Shown here in pieces: positions 15,021 to 24,100 of a stretch of 33,674 nt of DNA (positions are counted from its first letter, which is position 1; each line of letters begins with the position of its first letter). The notes beneath the pieces were generated by a model, which did no database searches, was not told the origin of the DNA, and worked only from the letters and a program-made list of their open reading frames with translations. A program made the position numbers and the translations under genes. The stretch spans positions 1-33,674 of the forward strand of contig NZ_JAELUG010000080.1 of the NCBI RefSeq assembly GCF_016429255.1, given 5' to 3'. This stretch comes from Rhizobium sp. ASV8 (GTDB lineage: Bacteria; Pseudomonadota; Alphaproteobacteria; Rhizobiales; Rhizobiaceae).

Positions 15021-15176
15021 GGATATCAGGTCCCGGACACAACGCGCAATTGCGTGATGTTGGAAGAAGAAGGCGGCGAGGTGACCTTGACGGCGCGCCC
15101 ACGTTCATCGAGCCTCCCGATATTTCAGGCATGGTCTTGGTTCACGCTCCCGGACTGCGCCGACACAGCCAGAGCT
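15021..15176 (-). pseudogene. Possible exported-protein remnant
   Basis: Between two minus-strand genes one frame reads like protein with G/C-rich third positions: LALAVSAQSGSVNQDHA, a TGA at 15125-15127, then NIGRLDERGRAVKVTSPPS and an end at TGA 15027-15029. The alanine-rich start resembles the end of a signal peptide, but no start codon with a ribosome site is visible. It could be the tail of a decayed gene or a chance frame. A competing 40-codon ATG frame overlaps the PLD start but has less coding-like third positions. Confidence 0.25.
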
Positions 15177-15795
15177 AAGTGACGTTGCCAATTTCAAGGG
15201 CCTCTGCCTGAGCTTTGGTCAGAATGGAATTGTTTGGATCGATTTCAAAAGCTTCGCAAAATCGGGCCAGTCTATCTGATCCCTCGGCCACTTCCCCCGC
15301 GGCCAGTTGCAACAATCCCCAGGCGATATCAGTCTGAATGTAGTTGGCGGGTCCAAACCGACGAAATGTCATCGCGGATCGTCGTTGAAAGAGATCGAGT
15401 AGGTCATCAATCGTCTGTATTGAAGACAAGTCCGAAGAAGCAGCGTTCTTCACGCCCTGCGCGACCCTCCGGATGTGTCGGATCTCCGCATCCGCGGTCA
15501 ATGAGCACCAATCGGGGACGGAGCCCTCAAGGTCGATTGGGTCGATGCTGAGGTCGAAGTCTGCCGCCTTCAGCGTACGTTTCCAGGACAGGCGACCGCT
15601 GCGAAGCCGGGGAACAAAATCGATCGAGAAACCCCAACGCGCGGAATATTGCGTTCCTTTCAGGACCTGGAATTCTACGATCCGGCGGATTGCGTTCTGA
15701 GGATCGCTGACCCAGCGTCTCTCAGAAATGCGATTGAAACCTGTCGGAACTGCCTCTTGAAGTGCCTGCAGGAATTCGCTTGAGAGTTCGCGCAT
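15175..15795 (-). CDS. Unrecognised protein, DUF4304-like start
   Basis: A soluble 206-residue protein if the ATG at 15793-15795 is used (MRELSSEFLQALQEAVP). An in-frame ATG at 15852 would add 19 hydrophobic residues. The first half, with GFNRISERRWV, RIVEFQVLKGTQYSARWGFS and IDFVPRL, resembles the beta-rich DUF4304-type domain (a conserved family of unknown function). The C-terminal half is helical. This resemblance is from memory of the pattern and is weak. No strong ribosome site separates the two starts. It is not clearly in an operon with the PLD gene 161 bases downstream. Confidence 0.55.
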   Translation of the reverse strand: MRELSSEFLQALQEAVPTGFNRISERRWVSDPQNAIRRIVEFQVLKGTQYSARWGFSIDFVPRLRSGRLSWKRTLKAADFDLSIDPIDLEGSVPDWCSLTADAEIRHIRRVAQGVKNAASSDLSSIQTIDDLLDLFQRRSAMTFRRFGPANYIQTDIAWGLLQLAAGEVAEGSDRLARFCEAFEIDPNNSILTKAQAEALEIGNVT

Positions 15796-15983
15796 ATAGT
15801 TTCGTCCAAATAAAATTATGCCGGCAATGAAACTCAAGTTAGACAGCATCATTGCATGATGCTTCTTGCTTCTCGTTATCGTAGCCGCGTGACATTGAAA
15901 GCGCTAGGTTTGGCGGTGCGTTCTATGTTCGCCGGAAACTCGCTAGTTCGTTTGTTGAGACAGCAGAAATCTAGCATTGATAG

Positions 15984-16393
15984 ATGATGGATACCGTGAA
16001 ACGCAGCTGCATAATATCGCTGTCGTCGATTCTTATTGCCGCTGTGCTTTTGTCTGGAGAAGCATCGGCGGACGGGTTGAGTTCCCCACATATTCAAGCG
16101 ATTTCAAAAGTAGATCGATGAGCGAGTGCCTTGCCATCAAGGGGATATCGACGGATTTGTGCGATTGCATCATCGCAACCTCGGATAAAATGGCTGAGAA
16201 TGACCCGGTGCTTTTTCTTTTTCCCGAAAGTTAAAGAGATAGGTGAAAGGGGATCGCACTGATCCAAAGCATAGTGGATGGCGACGTGTACAACAGCCAC
16301 AACATCACGAGCAGGAAAGAGAAGGCGGAATTCGTCGAGGGTAAGGCCAGGCTCTTTGTGTATCGCTTCGAGAAAGCGTGCGATGCGATACAT
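15984..16393 (+). pseudogene. Frameshifted small exported protein
   Basis: An ATG at 15984 opens a signal-peptide-like sequence (RSCIISLSSILIAAVLLSG, then EASADG) that reaches TGA at 16119. The next frame starts at ATG 16118 with MSECLAIKGISTDLCDCII and stops at 16232. A third phase supplies PKVKEIGERGS, and the frame of the second piece resumes as LIQSIVDGDVYNSHNITSRK and YRFEKACDAIH, ending with TAG about 16393. Joined together these give a plausible ~135-residue exported protein with four or more cysteines. Three phase changes in 400 bases mean it is a pseudogene, unless sequencing errors are responsible. The family is not recognised. Confidence 0.5.
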
Positions 16394-16434
16394 TAGCGCC
16401 GCCTTCTATGCCCGGTCGTCCGTTGGGCTCAATT

Positions 16435-17241
16435 TCAAAGACCCATCGGCCTAAACCGCGATAGATCCTTGCCACTGTATTTTGGTTGCGAGCGCCAGAC
16501 GATCAGTCTTTTGCTTGAAATCCCTTCCGTATAGGAAAGGCCATCGCCTGCTAGGGCGACGAAGTTGAACAAGAATATCAAGTTGCTGGCGAATACGACC
16601 TCGTTGCCGGATATGATTGGCCGTTCGCCCATGGACGCGGCGAGATGTCTGATGACCTCCATCGCCGGCATGCTGAAAATCTTGCAACCATCGTAGTTCA
16701 ATCGGTCGACCGAGGCATCCGCAGCGATCTCGAATAGTCCGGCATTGTCATACGCAAGCCTCAGGCCGCCTCGCGTTTCAACTGGAACGCTGGGAGTTTC
16801 AACGATCGCCTGTGCGACGAGCGCCCGCCCGGGGTTGCCGGTTTCGAACTTTCCGTCTCCGCCATCGAGTGCTGTGTAGCTATCTCGCAGACCGGCCGCC
16901 GCTCCGTAGACCGCGAGAGTGTCGATTGTCGTGGAATCCGTGCCGAAGCCCATGTCACCAAGGCCCTGCCTCGGTTTCAGGGCCCAGTTCAGGCCCTCAT
17001 CCTTGACGGGAAATCCACGCCAAATCCAGACGACGCCGTCGTACCAACCAATAGCTGAACGGACCTGGATGTTATCTTTGTACGTCTCTCGCCAAGGGCT
17101 AAAGAGCGCACCTGGAAGCGCCGGCAGGAGCATGAGCGGTATTAATATGAAGACGTCAGAATAGAAGTAGAGCCCAAGGCAGATCAAACCCACAAGAGCC
17201 AGGCGATAGAAGGCTAGATTTCGTTGAATGAGATTCTGCAT
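16435..17241 (-). CDS. Membrane-anchored protein, full-length paralogue
   Basis: A 268-residue protein starting MQNLIQRNLAFYRLALVGL. Two hydrophobic stretches at about 11-27 and 28-46 (CLGLYFYSDVFILIPLMLLP) form a hairpin or anchor. A soluble domain of about 220 residues begins with YDGVVWIWRGFP. No catalytic motif is recognised. The first ~80 residues closely match the product of the gene at 17681-17929, so the two are paralogues and the other copy lacks the soluble domain. It is third in a tight minus-strand row (gaps of 33 and 37 bases) and probably shares their transcript. Confidence 0.62.
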   Translation of the reverse strand: MQNLIQRNLAFYRLALVGLICLGLYFYSDVFILIPLMLLPALPGALFSPWRETYKDNIQVRSAIGWYDGVVWIWRGFPVKDEGLNWALKPRQGLGDMGFGTDSTTIDTLAVYGAAAGLRDSYTALDGGDGKFETGNPGRALVAQAIVETPSVPVETRGGLRLAYDNAGLFEIAADASVDRLNYDGCKIFSMPAMEVIRHLAASMGERPIISGNEVVFASNLIFLFNFVALAGDGLSYTEGISSKRLIVWRSQPKYSGKDLSRFRPMGL

Positions 17242-17278
17242 TTGATTGATATGACAATGTTTCAGTCAGCCACTTATT

Positions 17279-17647
17279 TTAGGGCTTTCGCTCGCATTTG
17301 AGGTCGCCCCTAAGGCACTGGAATCCAAGATCGACGGCTACGCAAAGTTCGAGGTAGACGTAAGACCTGCTCGCCGTGGCAGCGGGTTTGAGGCACTCCT
17401 TGGCCCCGGCAGGTGTTACGAGGGGCCATTGGGCACTCAAGCGCCCACGAGAGGTCGCCTCAAAGCTTAGACATTGCGCCATCTCACGAGACTGCTCGGC
17501 CTTGTCGAGCATCTTTGACGTCAGCACACCACAATAGACCGAACTGCCGATCTGAGGGAATTCGGGAGCGGCCGCCGAGACCGCGTCAAACGTGGCGAAG
17601 CTCGCGACAGAGAACACGAAGGCGAAGGTGATTGCTGTTGATGTCAA
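17279..17647 (-). CDS. Small exported cysteine-containing protein
   Basis: A 122-residue protein with a signal peptide (TSTAITFAFVFSVASFATF, cleavage near VSAAAPEF). The mature part has about six cysteines (VYCGV, AQCLS, KECLK, ELCVA, FQCLR, KCERK), suggesting a disulfide-bonded periplasmic or secreted protein. GAGGGG lies upstream of ATG 17647. It sits between the truncated and full-length membrane paralogues, and small spacings suggest one operon. The family is not recognised. A partner or inhibitor role toward the neighbouring membrane protein is possible but unsupported. Confidence 0.6.
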   Translation of the reverse strand: MTSTAITFAFVFSVASFATFDAVSAAAPEFPQIGSSVYCGVLTSKMLDKAEQSREMAQCLSFEATSRGRLSAQWPLVTPAGAKECLKPAATASRSYVYLELCVAVDLGFQCLRGDLKCERKP

Positions 17648-17680
17648 GCTGAACCCCTCGTTTGAACCCGGTACAATGGT

Positions 17681-17929
17681 CTATCGCGGTTTTGATGGGA
17701 AGCCACGCCAAATCCACACAACGCCATCGTAGTACTCAATATTTCCCATCGCATAGGAGTTGTTCTTGTACTTTTCCCGTGATCGGCTCTTTCGAGCACC
17801 GAAAAGGGCAGGGAGAAGCAAAAAGGGAATGAAGATGAAAACGTCATGATAGAAATACAGGCCTGCAAGCGTTCCGCCCACCAGGAATAATCGATAGGCC
17901 ATGATATGGCGTTGTATGAAATTCAACAT
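17681..17929 (-). CDS. Truncated membrane paralogue (anchor only)
   Basis: An 82-residue protein (MLNFIQRHIMAYRLFLVGG, then LYFYHDVFIFIPFLLLPALF) that aligns along its whole length with the first ~80 residues of the 268-residue protein at 16435-17241, including the shared YDGVVWIWRGFP. It ends three residues after that motif at a TAG, so the soluble domain is missing. The ATG at 17929 is chosen by homology; an upstream in-frame codon would extend it to 18109. It may be a decayed tandem duplicate or a functional anchor-only version. Confidence 0.6.
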   Translation of the reverse strand: MLNFIQRHIMAYRLFLVGGTLAGLYFYHDVFIFIPFLLLPALFGARKSRSREKYKNNSYAMGNIEYYDGVVWIWRGFPSKPR

Positions 17930-18080
17930 GAGAGCCTGGATTGGCGGGCGGTGAATTTGTACTGAAGCAGTTGCAGGTAGCCGGCTCATGGTAGCGGACA
18001 GTTCGGTGTCTTGCCAGTCCGATGGCAAGAGCGGTCGAGCGAGGAACTGCTTTTTACATATCACACGAAAGGTCGTGAGA

Positions 18081-18320
18081 ATGTCGCGGGTGGATAAACT
18101 GATCGGCATGTTTTTTGCGGCGATACTTTGCCTGATCTGCTCTACGCTGGCGTGCTACGCCGCGTTTTCAATCCTTATCAGGCTGCCCAATTCCAATCCG
18201 TTCGTGTGGTGGAGCCTTGATAGCCGCACGGGGTTCGCCACGGTCTTTGGTTCCCTGTTCCTGCTCACGTTTTGCCTCTTGATGAGCCTGTACCGGATTG
18301 CGTTACGACGTGCAGGATAG
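18081..18320 (+). CDS. Small two-helix membrane protein
   Basis: A 79-residue protein, divergent from the preceding minus-strand row. Two hydrophobic segments, about 10-33 (FFAAILCLICSTLACYAAF) and 53-72 (FATVFGSLFLLTFCLLMSL), are joined by a polar loop, with a basic C-terminus (YRIALRRAG). The ATG at 18081 has GAAAGG eight bases upstream. No family is recognised. Confidence 0.5.
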   Translation: MSRVDKLIGMFFAAILCLICSTLACYAAFSILIRLPNSNPFVWWSLDSRTGFATVFGSLFLLTFCLLMSLYRIALRRAG

Positions 18321-18874
18321 GCTCATCTGCCCCCTGTATGGCTTTCCGGCGTCGACTTACAGGACGCTTTCAGCGCCAGCACTGGAACAACTCTGCGCGA
18401 GCGAGATAAGACATTTTCGAAATAATCGTCTGCTTGAGGAAGCAACCAGCCAATTGATATGGAATAGACGCGTCCGACAGCATATTTCGAGGCAACCGTC
18501 GGACGCTGTGCTGCCCGGCTCGGGGTGGCGTCGAGCCGGTAGAATTAACCTACCATCTACTACAGGTTTAGTTTAGCTACCTGAACGGGCGGGTGTTCTG
18601 GCGCCTGTCGTGGCCTCATCGTGAAGCATTTACATTGAAAGGCTTGGCGCACTAGGAGCACCGGGCAGGACAATAGAAGGCGAGTATACGAACACCACTT
18701 GCTTTGGTTGTCTGGGGGAGGGTCATTCAGAAGCTGGAAGCGCAAAATATTTCTGCAGCAATGCTTGGTTGCTTCCTTGTCCTATTGGCCTGATTCATCA
18801 CGGTATTTTCAAATCCTCTAAAACTGAGGGAATAAATTCCTGTTTTGACCCATCTTGACTTCAAGCCCGACAAG
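18321..18874. other. Gene-free stretch upstream of the imuA cassette
   Basis: About 550 bases hold no frame with a convincing start, ribosome site or family resemblance on either strand. A+T content rises toward the right end, which carries a TTGACT (18855-18860) that could be a -35 box for the imuA operon. Confidence 0.5.
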
Positions 18875-18889
18875 GAACAGAACGGGAAC
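18875..18889 (+). promoter_or_regulatory. LexA box upstream of imuA
   Basis: GAAC-AGAACGG-GAAC is an exact direct repeat with seven-base spacing, the LexA operator of rhizobia and other alphaproteobacteria. It lies 65 bases upstream of the preferred imuA ATG and just downstream of a possible -35 box (TTGACT 18855-18860). imuA-imuB-dnaE2 cassettes are classic LexA targets, so SOS control is well supported. Confidence 0.88.
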
Positions 18890-18954
18890 ATAAATCATTT
18901 GTGACGACATCAGGTCGTGCTTTTACCCCACGAACCGAAAGGATTCAGTGCATA

Positions 18955-19707
18955 ATGGCGGCTGCCCGCGAGCACGTCATATCGGATCTTCGTACCCGCA
19001 TCGCCGCCCTCGAACGGCCTGTCGGACGTAAAGCAGACCATTTGCCGTTCGGAGTTCCTGAGATCGACGCCGTTCTTCCCGGCGGCGGCCTTGCCTATGG
19101 GGCTCTGCACGAGTTCGCGGGCGGCGGGGCTGGTGTCGTCGACGGGGCAACTGCAGCCCTGTTCGCGGCCGGAATTGTCGCCCGCACCAAGGGCAAGATC
19201 GTCTGGTGTCTGACCCGGCCGGACCTGTTCTTTCCGGCGCTGGCCCAAGCAGGCCTTCATCCTGATCGGGTCGTCTTCGTCGAGGCCGACAAGGAGGAGG
19301 ATGTCCTGGCATCCATGGAAGAAGCCTTGGCTTTTGGGGGACTTGGAGCCGTCGTCGGCGAGATCGTCCGGCTGCCGATGGTGGCGTCGCGGCGCCTGCA
19401 ATTGGCAGCCGAGAAGACGGGAACGATAGGCTTGGCCGTCAGGCGCTGGCGCAGGCAGACGGAAGCGTCGGATTTCGGGCAGCCGACGGCGTCGACGACA
19501 CGCTGGCGGGTCAGCCTGCTGCCGTCGGAAGAATTGCCAGTTCCAGGCGTCGGCCGCGCCAGGTGGTTCCTGGAATTGATGAGAGTGAAAGCAGGCGAAT
19601 GCGCCGAGTTTATCGTTGGAGCGTGTGATGCCTCGGGTCGTATCCATCTATCTATCGGACCTTCCGACCGACAGGATCAGGCGGGCAGACCCCGCCATTT
19701 CGCCTGA
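18955..19707 (+). CDS. imuA: ImuA, RecA-like mutagenesis accessory protein
   Basis: A 250-residue RecA-fold protein of the damage-inducible mutasome, where ImuA supports ImuB and the polymerase DnaE2 in translesion synthesis. Visible features are LPFGVPEIDAVLPGGGLAYG near the N-terminus, the hydrophobic strand KIVWCLTRPDLFFPALAQAG, VVFVEADKEEDVL, and the Arg-rich RRWRRQTEA region. The Walker A region is degenerate, as usual in this family. The ATG at 18955 is chosen because the GTG at 18901 lies only 11 bases after the LexA box, while AAAGGA at 18938-18943 serves 18955. Its end overlaps imuB by 80 bases, showing tight coupling. Confidence 0.85.
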   Translation: MAAAREHVISDLRTRIAALERPVGRKADHLPFGVPEIDAVLPGGGLAYGALHEFAGGGAGVVDGATAALFAAGIVARTKGKIVWCLTRPDLFFPALAQAGLHPDRVVFVEADKEEDVLASMEEALAFGGLGAVVGEIVRLPMVASRRLQLAAEKTGTIGLAVRRWRRQTEASDFGQPTASTTRWRVSLLPSEELPVPGVGRARWFLELMRVKAGECAEFIVGACDASGRIHLSIGPSDRQDQAGRPRHFA

Positions 19708-21139
19708 GCAACCGGTCGTCGTCATCGCCAGAAGCGGCTCCAAACGCTGGGTGTCTGCAGCAGACGCCATGGCACGCAAGGTGGGTGTCCGCGTCGGCAT
19801 GAAAGCGGCCGAGGCGCAGGCGCTGTTCGGCGGCCTTCTCATGATCGATGCCGATCCCGCGGCCGATGCGGCATCTCTCGAACGCATCACGCTATGGGCG
19901 CTCACACAATATTCTCCCATTGTCGCCATGGACGGTCCCGACGGAATTGTCATGGATACCGAGGGTGCTGATCACCTGCAATGCGGTGAACTGCTGATGT
20001 TGACCGGGATTGCCAATCGGTTTCGGGCGAGGGGGTTGGCGACCCAGGTGGCGATCGCGGATACCTGGGGGGCGGCCCATGCCTGTGCCCGTGCGATCAA
20101 CCGCGAGATCGTCATCATCCCGCCTGGAGAGACCGGCCGCGCGGTCGAACATCTGCCGATTTCCCGGCTACGGCTACCGGAGAAGATCGTCGGGGATCTG
20201 CGGACGCTGGGTTTCAAAACCATAGGCGAGCTGTCGGCAACGCCGCGTGCACCGTTGGCTCTTAGGTTCGGTCCCGAAGTCGGCAGACGGCTCGATCAAA
20301 TGTTCGGCCGGGCATCAGAACCCATTGACCCAATCCGGACGGCGGAACTGATCGAGGTCAGCCGTTCCTTTGCCGAACCAATCGGTGCCGCAGAAACCAT
20401 CAACAAATACGTCGGACGTCTGATCTTGCAGCTTGTCGCCGAGCTGCAGCGGAAGGGTCTTGGGGTACGGCGAACCGACCTCATAGTTGAGAAGGTCGAC
20501 AGTGTCCGACAAGCCATACGAGCGGGAACCGCCAAGCCAGCGCGTGACGTTGCCTGGCTGACGAAGCTGTTTCGCGATCGCACCGAAAAGATCGAGCCGG
20601 GTTTCGGCATCGAGAAGCTGACGCTCGTTGCTGTCATGACGGAACCACTTGCCGACGAGCAGCGGCCATCTTCACTGATCGGTGACACAGATAAGGACAT
20701 CACGCCGTTGATCGACATCCTCGGCAATCGCGGCCAACGCGTCTATCGAATTGCGCCCGTCGCGTCCGACGTTCCCGAACGCAGTATCCGGCGTATTCCT
20801 GCGGCCGTCGAACACGTCGTGGAGTCTTGGGTGCATCATTGGCCTCGGCCGGTGCGGCTTCTGGCGCAACCCGATCGGATCGAAGCCATCGCGCTTTTGC
20901 CGGACCATCCACCCGCCAGCATCACCTGGCGCGGCAAGCGACGCCGGGTGAAGCGTGCCGATGGCCCGGAGCGCATATTCGGCGAATGGTGGAAGCGTGA
21001 CAGCGAACTCTCGGCGGTACGCGATTACTTCGTGATCGAGGACGAAGGCGGTGAGCGCTTCTGGATCTATCGCAGCGGTGACGGCATCGATCCGGAGACG
21101 GGATCGCATCGCTGGTTTCTGCACGGGATCTTCGCATGA
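19628..21139 (+). CDS. imuB: ImuB, catalytically inactive Y-family polymerase homologue
   Basis: A 503-residue Y-family-like protein that in the known mutasome has no polymerase activity but links DnaE2 to the sliding clamp. It starts MPRVVSIYLSDLPTDRIRR, a typical ImuB opening where the catalytic Asp of true Y polymerases is replaced. Y-family fold parts follow (IVAMDGPDGIVMDTEGADHL, DTWGAAHACARAI, a helix-hairpin-helix near LRTLGFKTIGELSATPRA, and the little-finger region). The C-terminus ends GSHRWFLHGIFA. The ATG at 19628 has GGAG at 19618-19621 and avoids an upstream codon at 19616. The stop overlaps the dnaE2 start as ATGA. Confidence 0.9.
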   Translation: MPRVVSIYLSDLPTDRIRRADPAISPEQPVVVIARSGSKRWVSAADAMARKVGVRVGMKAAEAQALFGGLLMIDADPAADAASLERITLWALTQYSPIVAMDGPDGIVMDTEGADHLQCGELLMLTGIANRFRARGLATQVAIADTWGAAHACARAINREIVIIPPGETGRAVEHLPISRLRLPEKIVGDLRTLGFKTIGELSATPRAPLALRFGPEVGRRLDQMFGRASEPIDPIRTAELIEVSRSFAEPIGAAETINKYVGRLILQLVAELQRKGLGVRRTDLIVEKVDSVRQAIRAGTAKPARDVAWLTKLFRDRTEKIEPGFGIEKLTLVAVMTEPLADEQRPSSLIGDTDKDITPLIDILGNRGQRVYRIAPVASDVPERSIRRIPAAVEHVVESWVHHWPRPVRLLAQPDRIEAIALLPDHPPASITWRGKRRRVKRADGPERIFGEWWKRDSELSAVRDYFVIEDEGGERFWIYRSGDGIDPETGSHRWFLHGIFA

Positions 21140-24100
21140 GATATGCCGAGCTGCAGGTCACCACCCATTTCTCTTTCCTGCGCGGCGCATCCTCTGCCGA
21201 CGAACTGTTTGCGACGGCGAAGATGCTGGGGATCGAGGCGCTCGGCATCGTCGACCGCAATTCGCATGCCGGGATTGTCCGTGCCCTGGAAGCATCGCGG
21301 GCGACAGGACTTCGCCTGGTCGTCGGTTGTCGCCTCGATCTGCGGGACGGCATGTCGATCCTCGTCTATCCGACCGATCGGGCCGCCTATTCCCGCCTGA
21401 CTCGGCTGCTGACTCTGGGAAAATCCAGAGGCGGCAAGGGCAACTGCATTCTCCATATTGAGGATGTGGCTCTCTATGCCGAGGGCCTGATCGGAATCCT
21501 TGTGCCCGATCTCGCCGACGAGACCTGTGCCGTCCAATTGAGGAAGCTCGCCGAAATCTTTGGCGATCGTGCCTATCTGTCGCTTTGCTTGCGCCGGCGG
21601 CCGAACGATCAGATGCGGCTATACGAGCTCTCCAATCTGGCGGTGCGTTTCGAGGTGAAGACTGTTGTCACGAACGACGTTCTCTTTCATGAGCCTGGCC
21701 GCCGCCAGCTTCAGGATGTCGTCACGTGCATTCGCAACAATACGACGATCGACGAAGTGGGCTTCGAGCGGGAGAGGCACGCAGATCGTTTCCTCAAACC
21801 GCCGGACGAGATGGAGCGTCTGTTTCCGCGATATCCTGAGGCATTCCGACGGACGATGGAGATCGTCGAGCGCTGCAAGTTCTCGCTGGAGGAGCTGACT
21901 TACCAGTATCCGGAGGAGGCCATCATATCGGGCAAGACTGCTCAGGAATCCTTGGAGCATTATGTCCGGGAATGCATCCCGAACCGCTATCCGGAAGGAT
22001 TGCCGCAGTCGGTGCTGAAGGTCATCAGGCACGAACTTGATCTCATCCGTGCCATGAAATACGCGCCGTACTTCCTGACGGTGTTTTCGATTGTCCGCTA
22101 TGCCCGCAGCCAGGGCATCCTCTGTCAGGGGCGTGGTTCGGCGGCCAATTCCGCCGTTTGCTATATCCTCGGCATCACCTCTATTGATCCCGAAACCAAC
22201 AACCTGCTCTTCGAGCGCTTCGTGTCCCAGGAGCGCGACGAGCCGCCCGATATCGACGTCGACTTCGAGCACGAGCGGCGGGAAGAGGTCATCCAGTGGA
22301 TCTACAGGACCTATGGGCATGACAAGGCGGCTCTCTGCGCCACCGTCACCCGATACCGGGCGAAAGGGGCGATCCGCGACGTTGGCAAGGCCCTTGGGCT
22401 TCCAGAAGATGTCATCAAGGCTTTGTCATCGGGCATGTGGTCGTGGTCGGACGAGATCAGCGACAAGAATGTCCGGGAACTGAATCTCAACCCGGACGAC
22501 CGTCGTCTGGTTCTGACGCTGAAACTTGCCCAGCAGCTCATGGGCGCTCCGAGACACCTTGGCCAGCATCCGGGCGGCTTCGTGCTCACCCATGACAGAC
22601 TGGACGATCTCGTTCCGATCGAGCCTGCGACCATGAAGGACCGGCAGGTGATCGAATGGGACAAGGACGACGTCGAGGCGCTGAAGATGATGAAGGTCGA
22701 CGTGCTGGCGCTCGGCATGCTCACCTGCATGTCGAAGGCCTTCGCTCTCATCCGTGAACACAAGGACGTTGACCTCGATCTGGCAAACATCGAGCAGGAG
22801 GACCCGGCTACTTATGCGATGATCCGCAAGGCCGACACGCTCGGGACCTTCCAGATCGAGTCCCGTGCCCAGATGTCGATGCTGCCGAGGATGAAACCCC
22901 GGACCTTCTACGATCTCGTCATCCAGGTCGCCATCGTCCGGCCCGGTCCGATCCAGGGCGACATGGTCCATCCGTACTTGCGCAGGCGGGAGGGTAAGGA
23001 GGTTGTCGATTATCCGACGCCGGAGCTGGAAGCCGTCCTCGGCAAGACACTCGGCGTGCCGCTCTTCCAGGAAAGCGCGATGAAGGTAGCGATGGTCTGC
23101 GCCGGATTTACCGGCGGCGAGGCCGACCAGCTTCGCAAATCGATGGCAACCTTCAAGTTCACGGGCGGTGTCTCGAAGTTCAAGGACAAGCTTGTCTCCG
23201 GCATGGTCGGAAATGGCTACACGCCGGAATTCGCCGAGAAGACCTTCAGCCAGCTCGAAGGGTTTGGCAGCTACGGCTTCCCGGAGAGCCACGCCGCATC
23301 CTTCGCCCTCATCGCCTATGCATCGAGCTATGTGAAATGGCATCACCCGGACGCCTTCTGCGCAGCCTTGTTGAACTCCCAGCCGATGGGGTTTTATGCG
23401 CCGGCACAGATTGTTCAGGATGCCCAGCGGCATGGGGTCGAGGTTCGGCCTGTTTGCGTCAACCGCTCCCGGTGGGATTGCACGCTCGAACCCGTCGAAG
23501 GCAGCGAGCGCCATGCCGTTCGTTTGGGTATGCGTATGGTGCGTGGACTGGCAGAAGCCGATGTCGCGCGGATCACCGCCTCTCGCATGGATCTCCACTT
23601 CGAAAGCGTCGATGACATGTGGCGGCGATCCGGTGTGCCTGCCGCATCTTTGGTCGAGCTTGCCGAGGCTGACGCCTTCCTGCCGTCCCTCAAGCTCCAG
23701 CGCCGCGATGCGCTCTGGGCGATCAAGGCGCTCCGGGACGAACCGCTGCCGCTCTTTGCCGCCGCGTCCGAACGGGAGGCGCGAGCCATTGCCGAGCAGC
23801 AGGAGCCGGAAGTCGCTCTCCGGCAGATGACCGAGGGGCATAATGTCGTGGAGGATTACGGCCATACCGGGCTGACACTGCGCGAGCATCCGATCGCCTT
23901 TCTGCGTCACGATCTGACTGAACGGAGTATCGTCACCTGTGCCGAGGCCATGGGTGCCCGCGACGGGCGTTGGCTGATGGCGGCTGGTCTCGTTCTTGTG
24001 CGACAGCGACCCGGCAGTGCCAAGGGCGTGATGTTCCTCACCATCGAAGACGAGACCGGCCCGGCAAACGTGGTCGTCTGGCCCACACTGTTCGAACGTC

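Noticed and set aside
17644..17664. GAAC...GAAC pair as a third LexA box
   Set aside because: The spacing is nine bases rather than seven, so it does not fit the operator.
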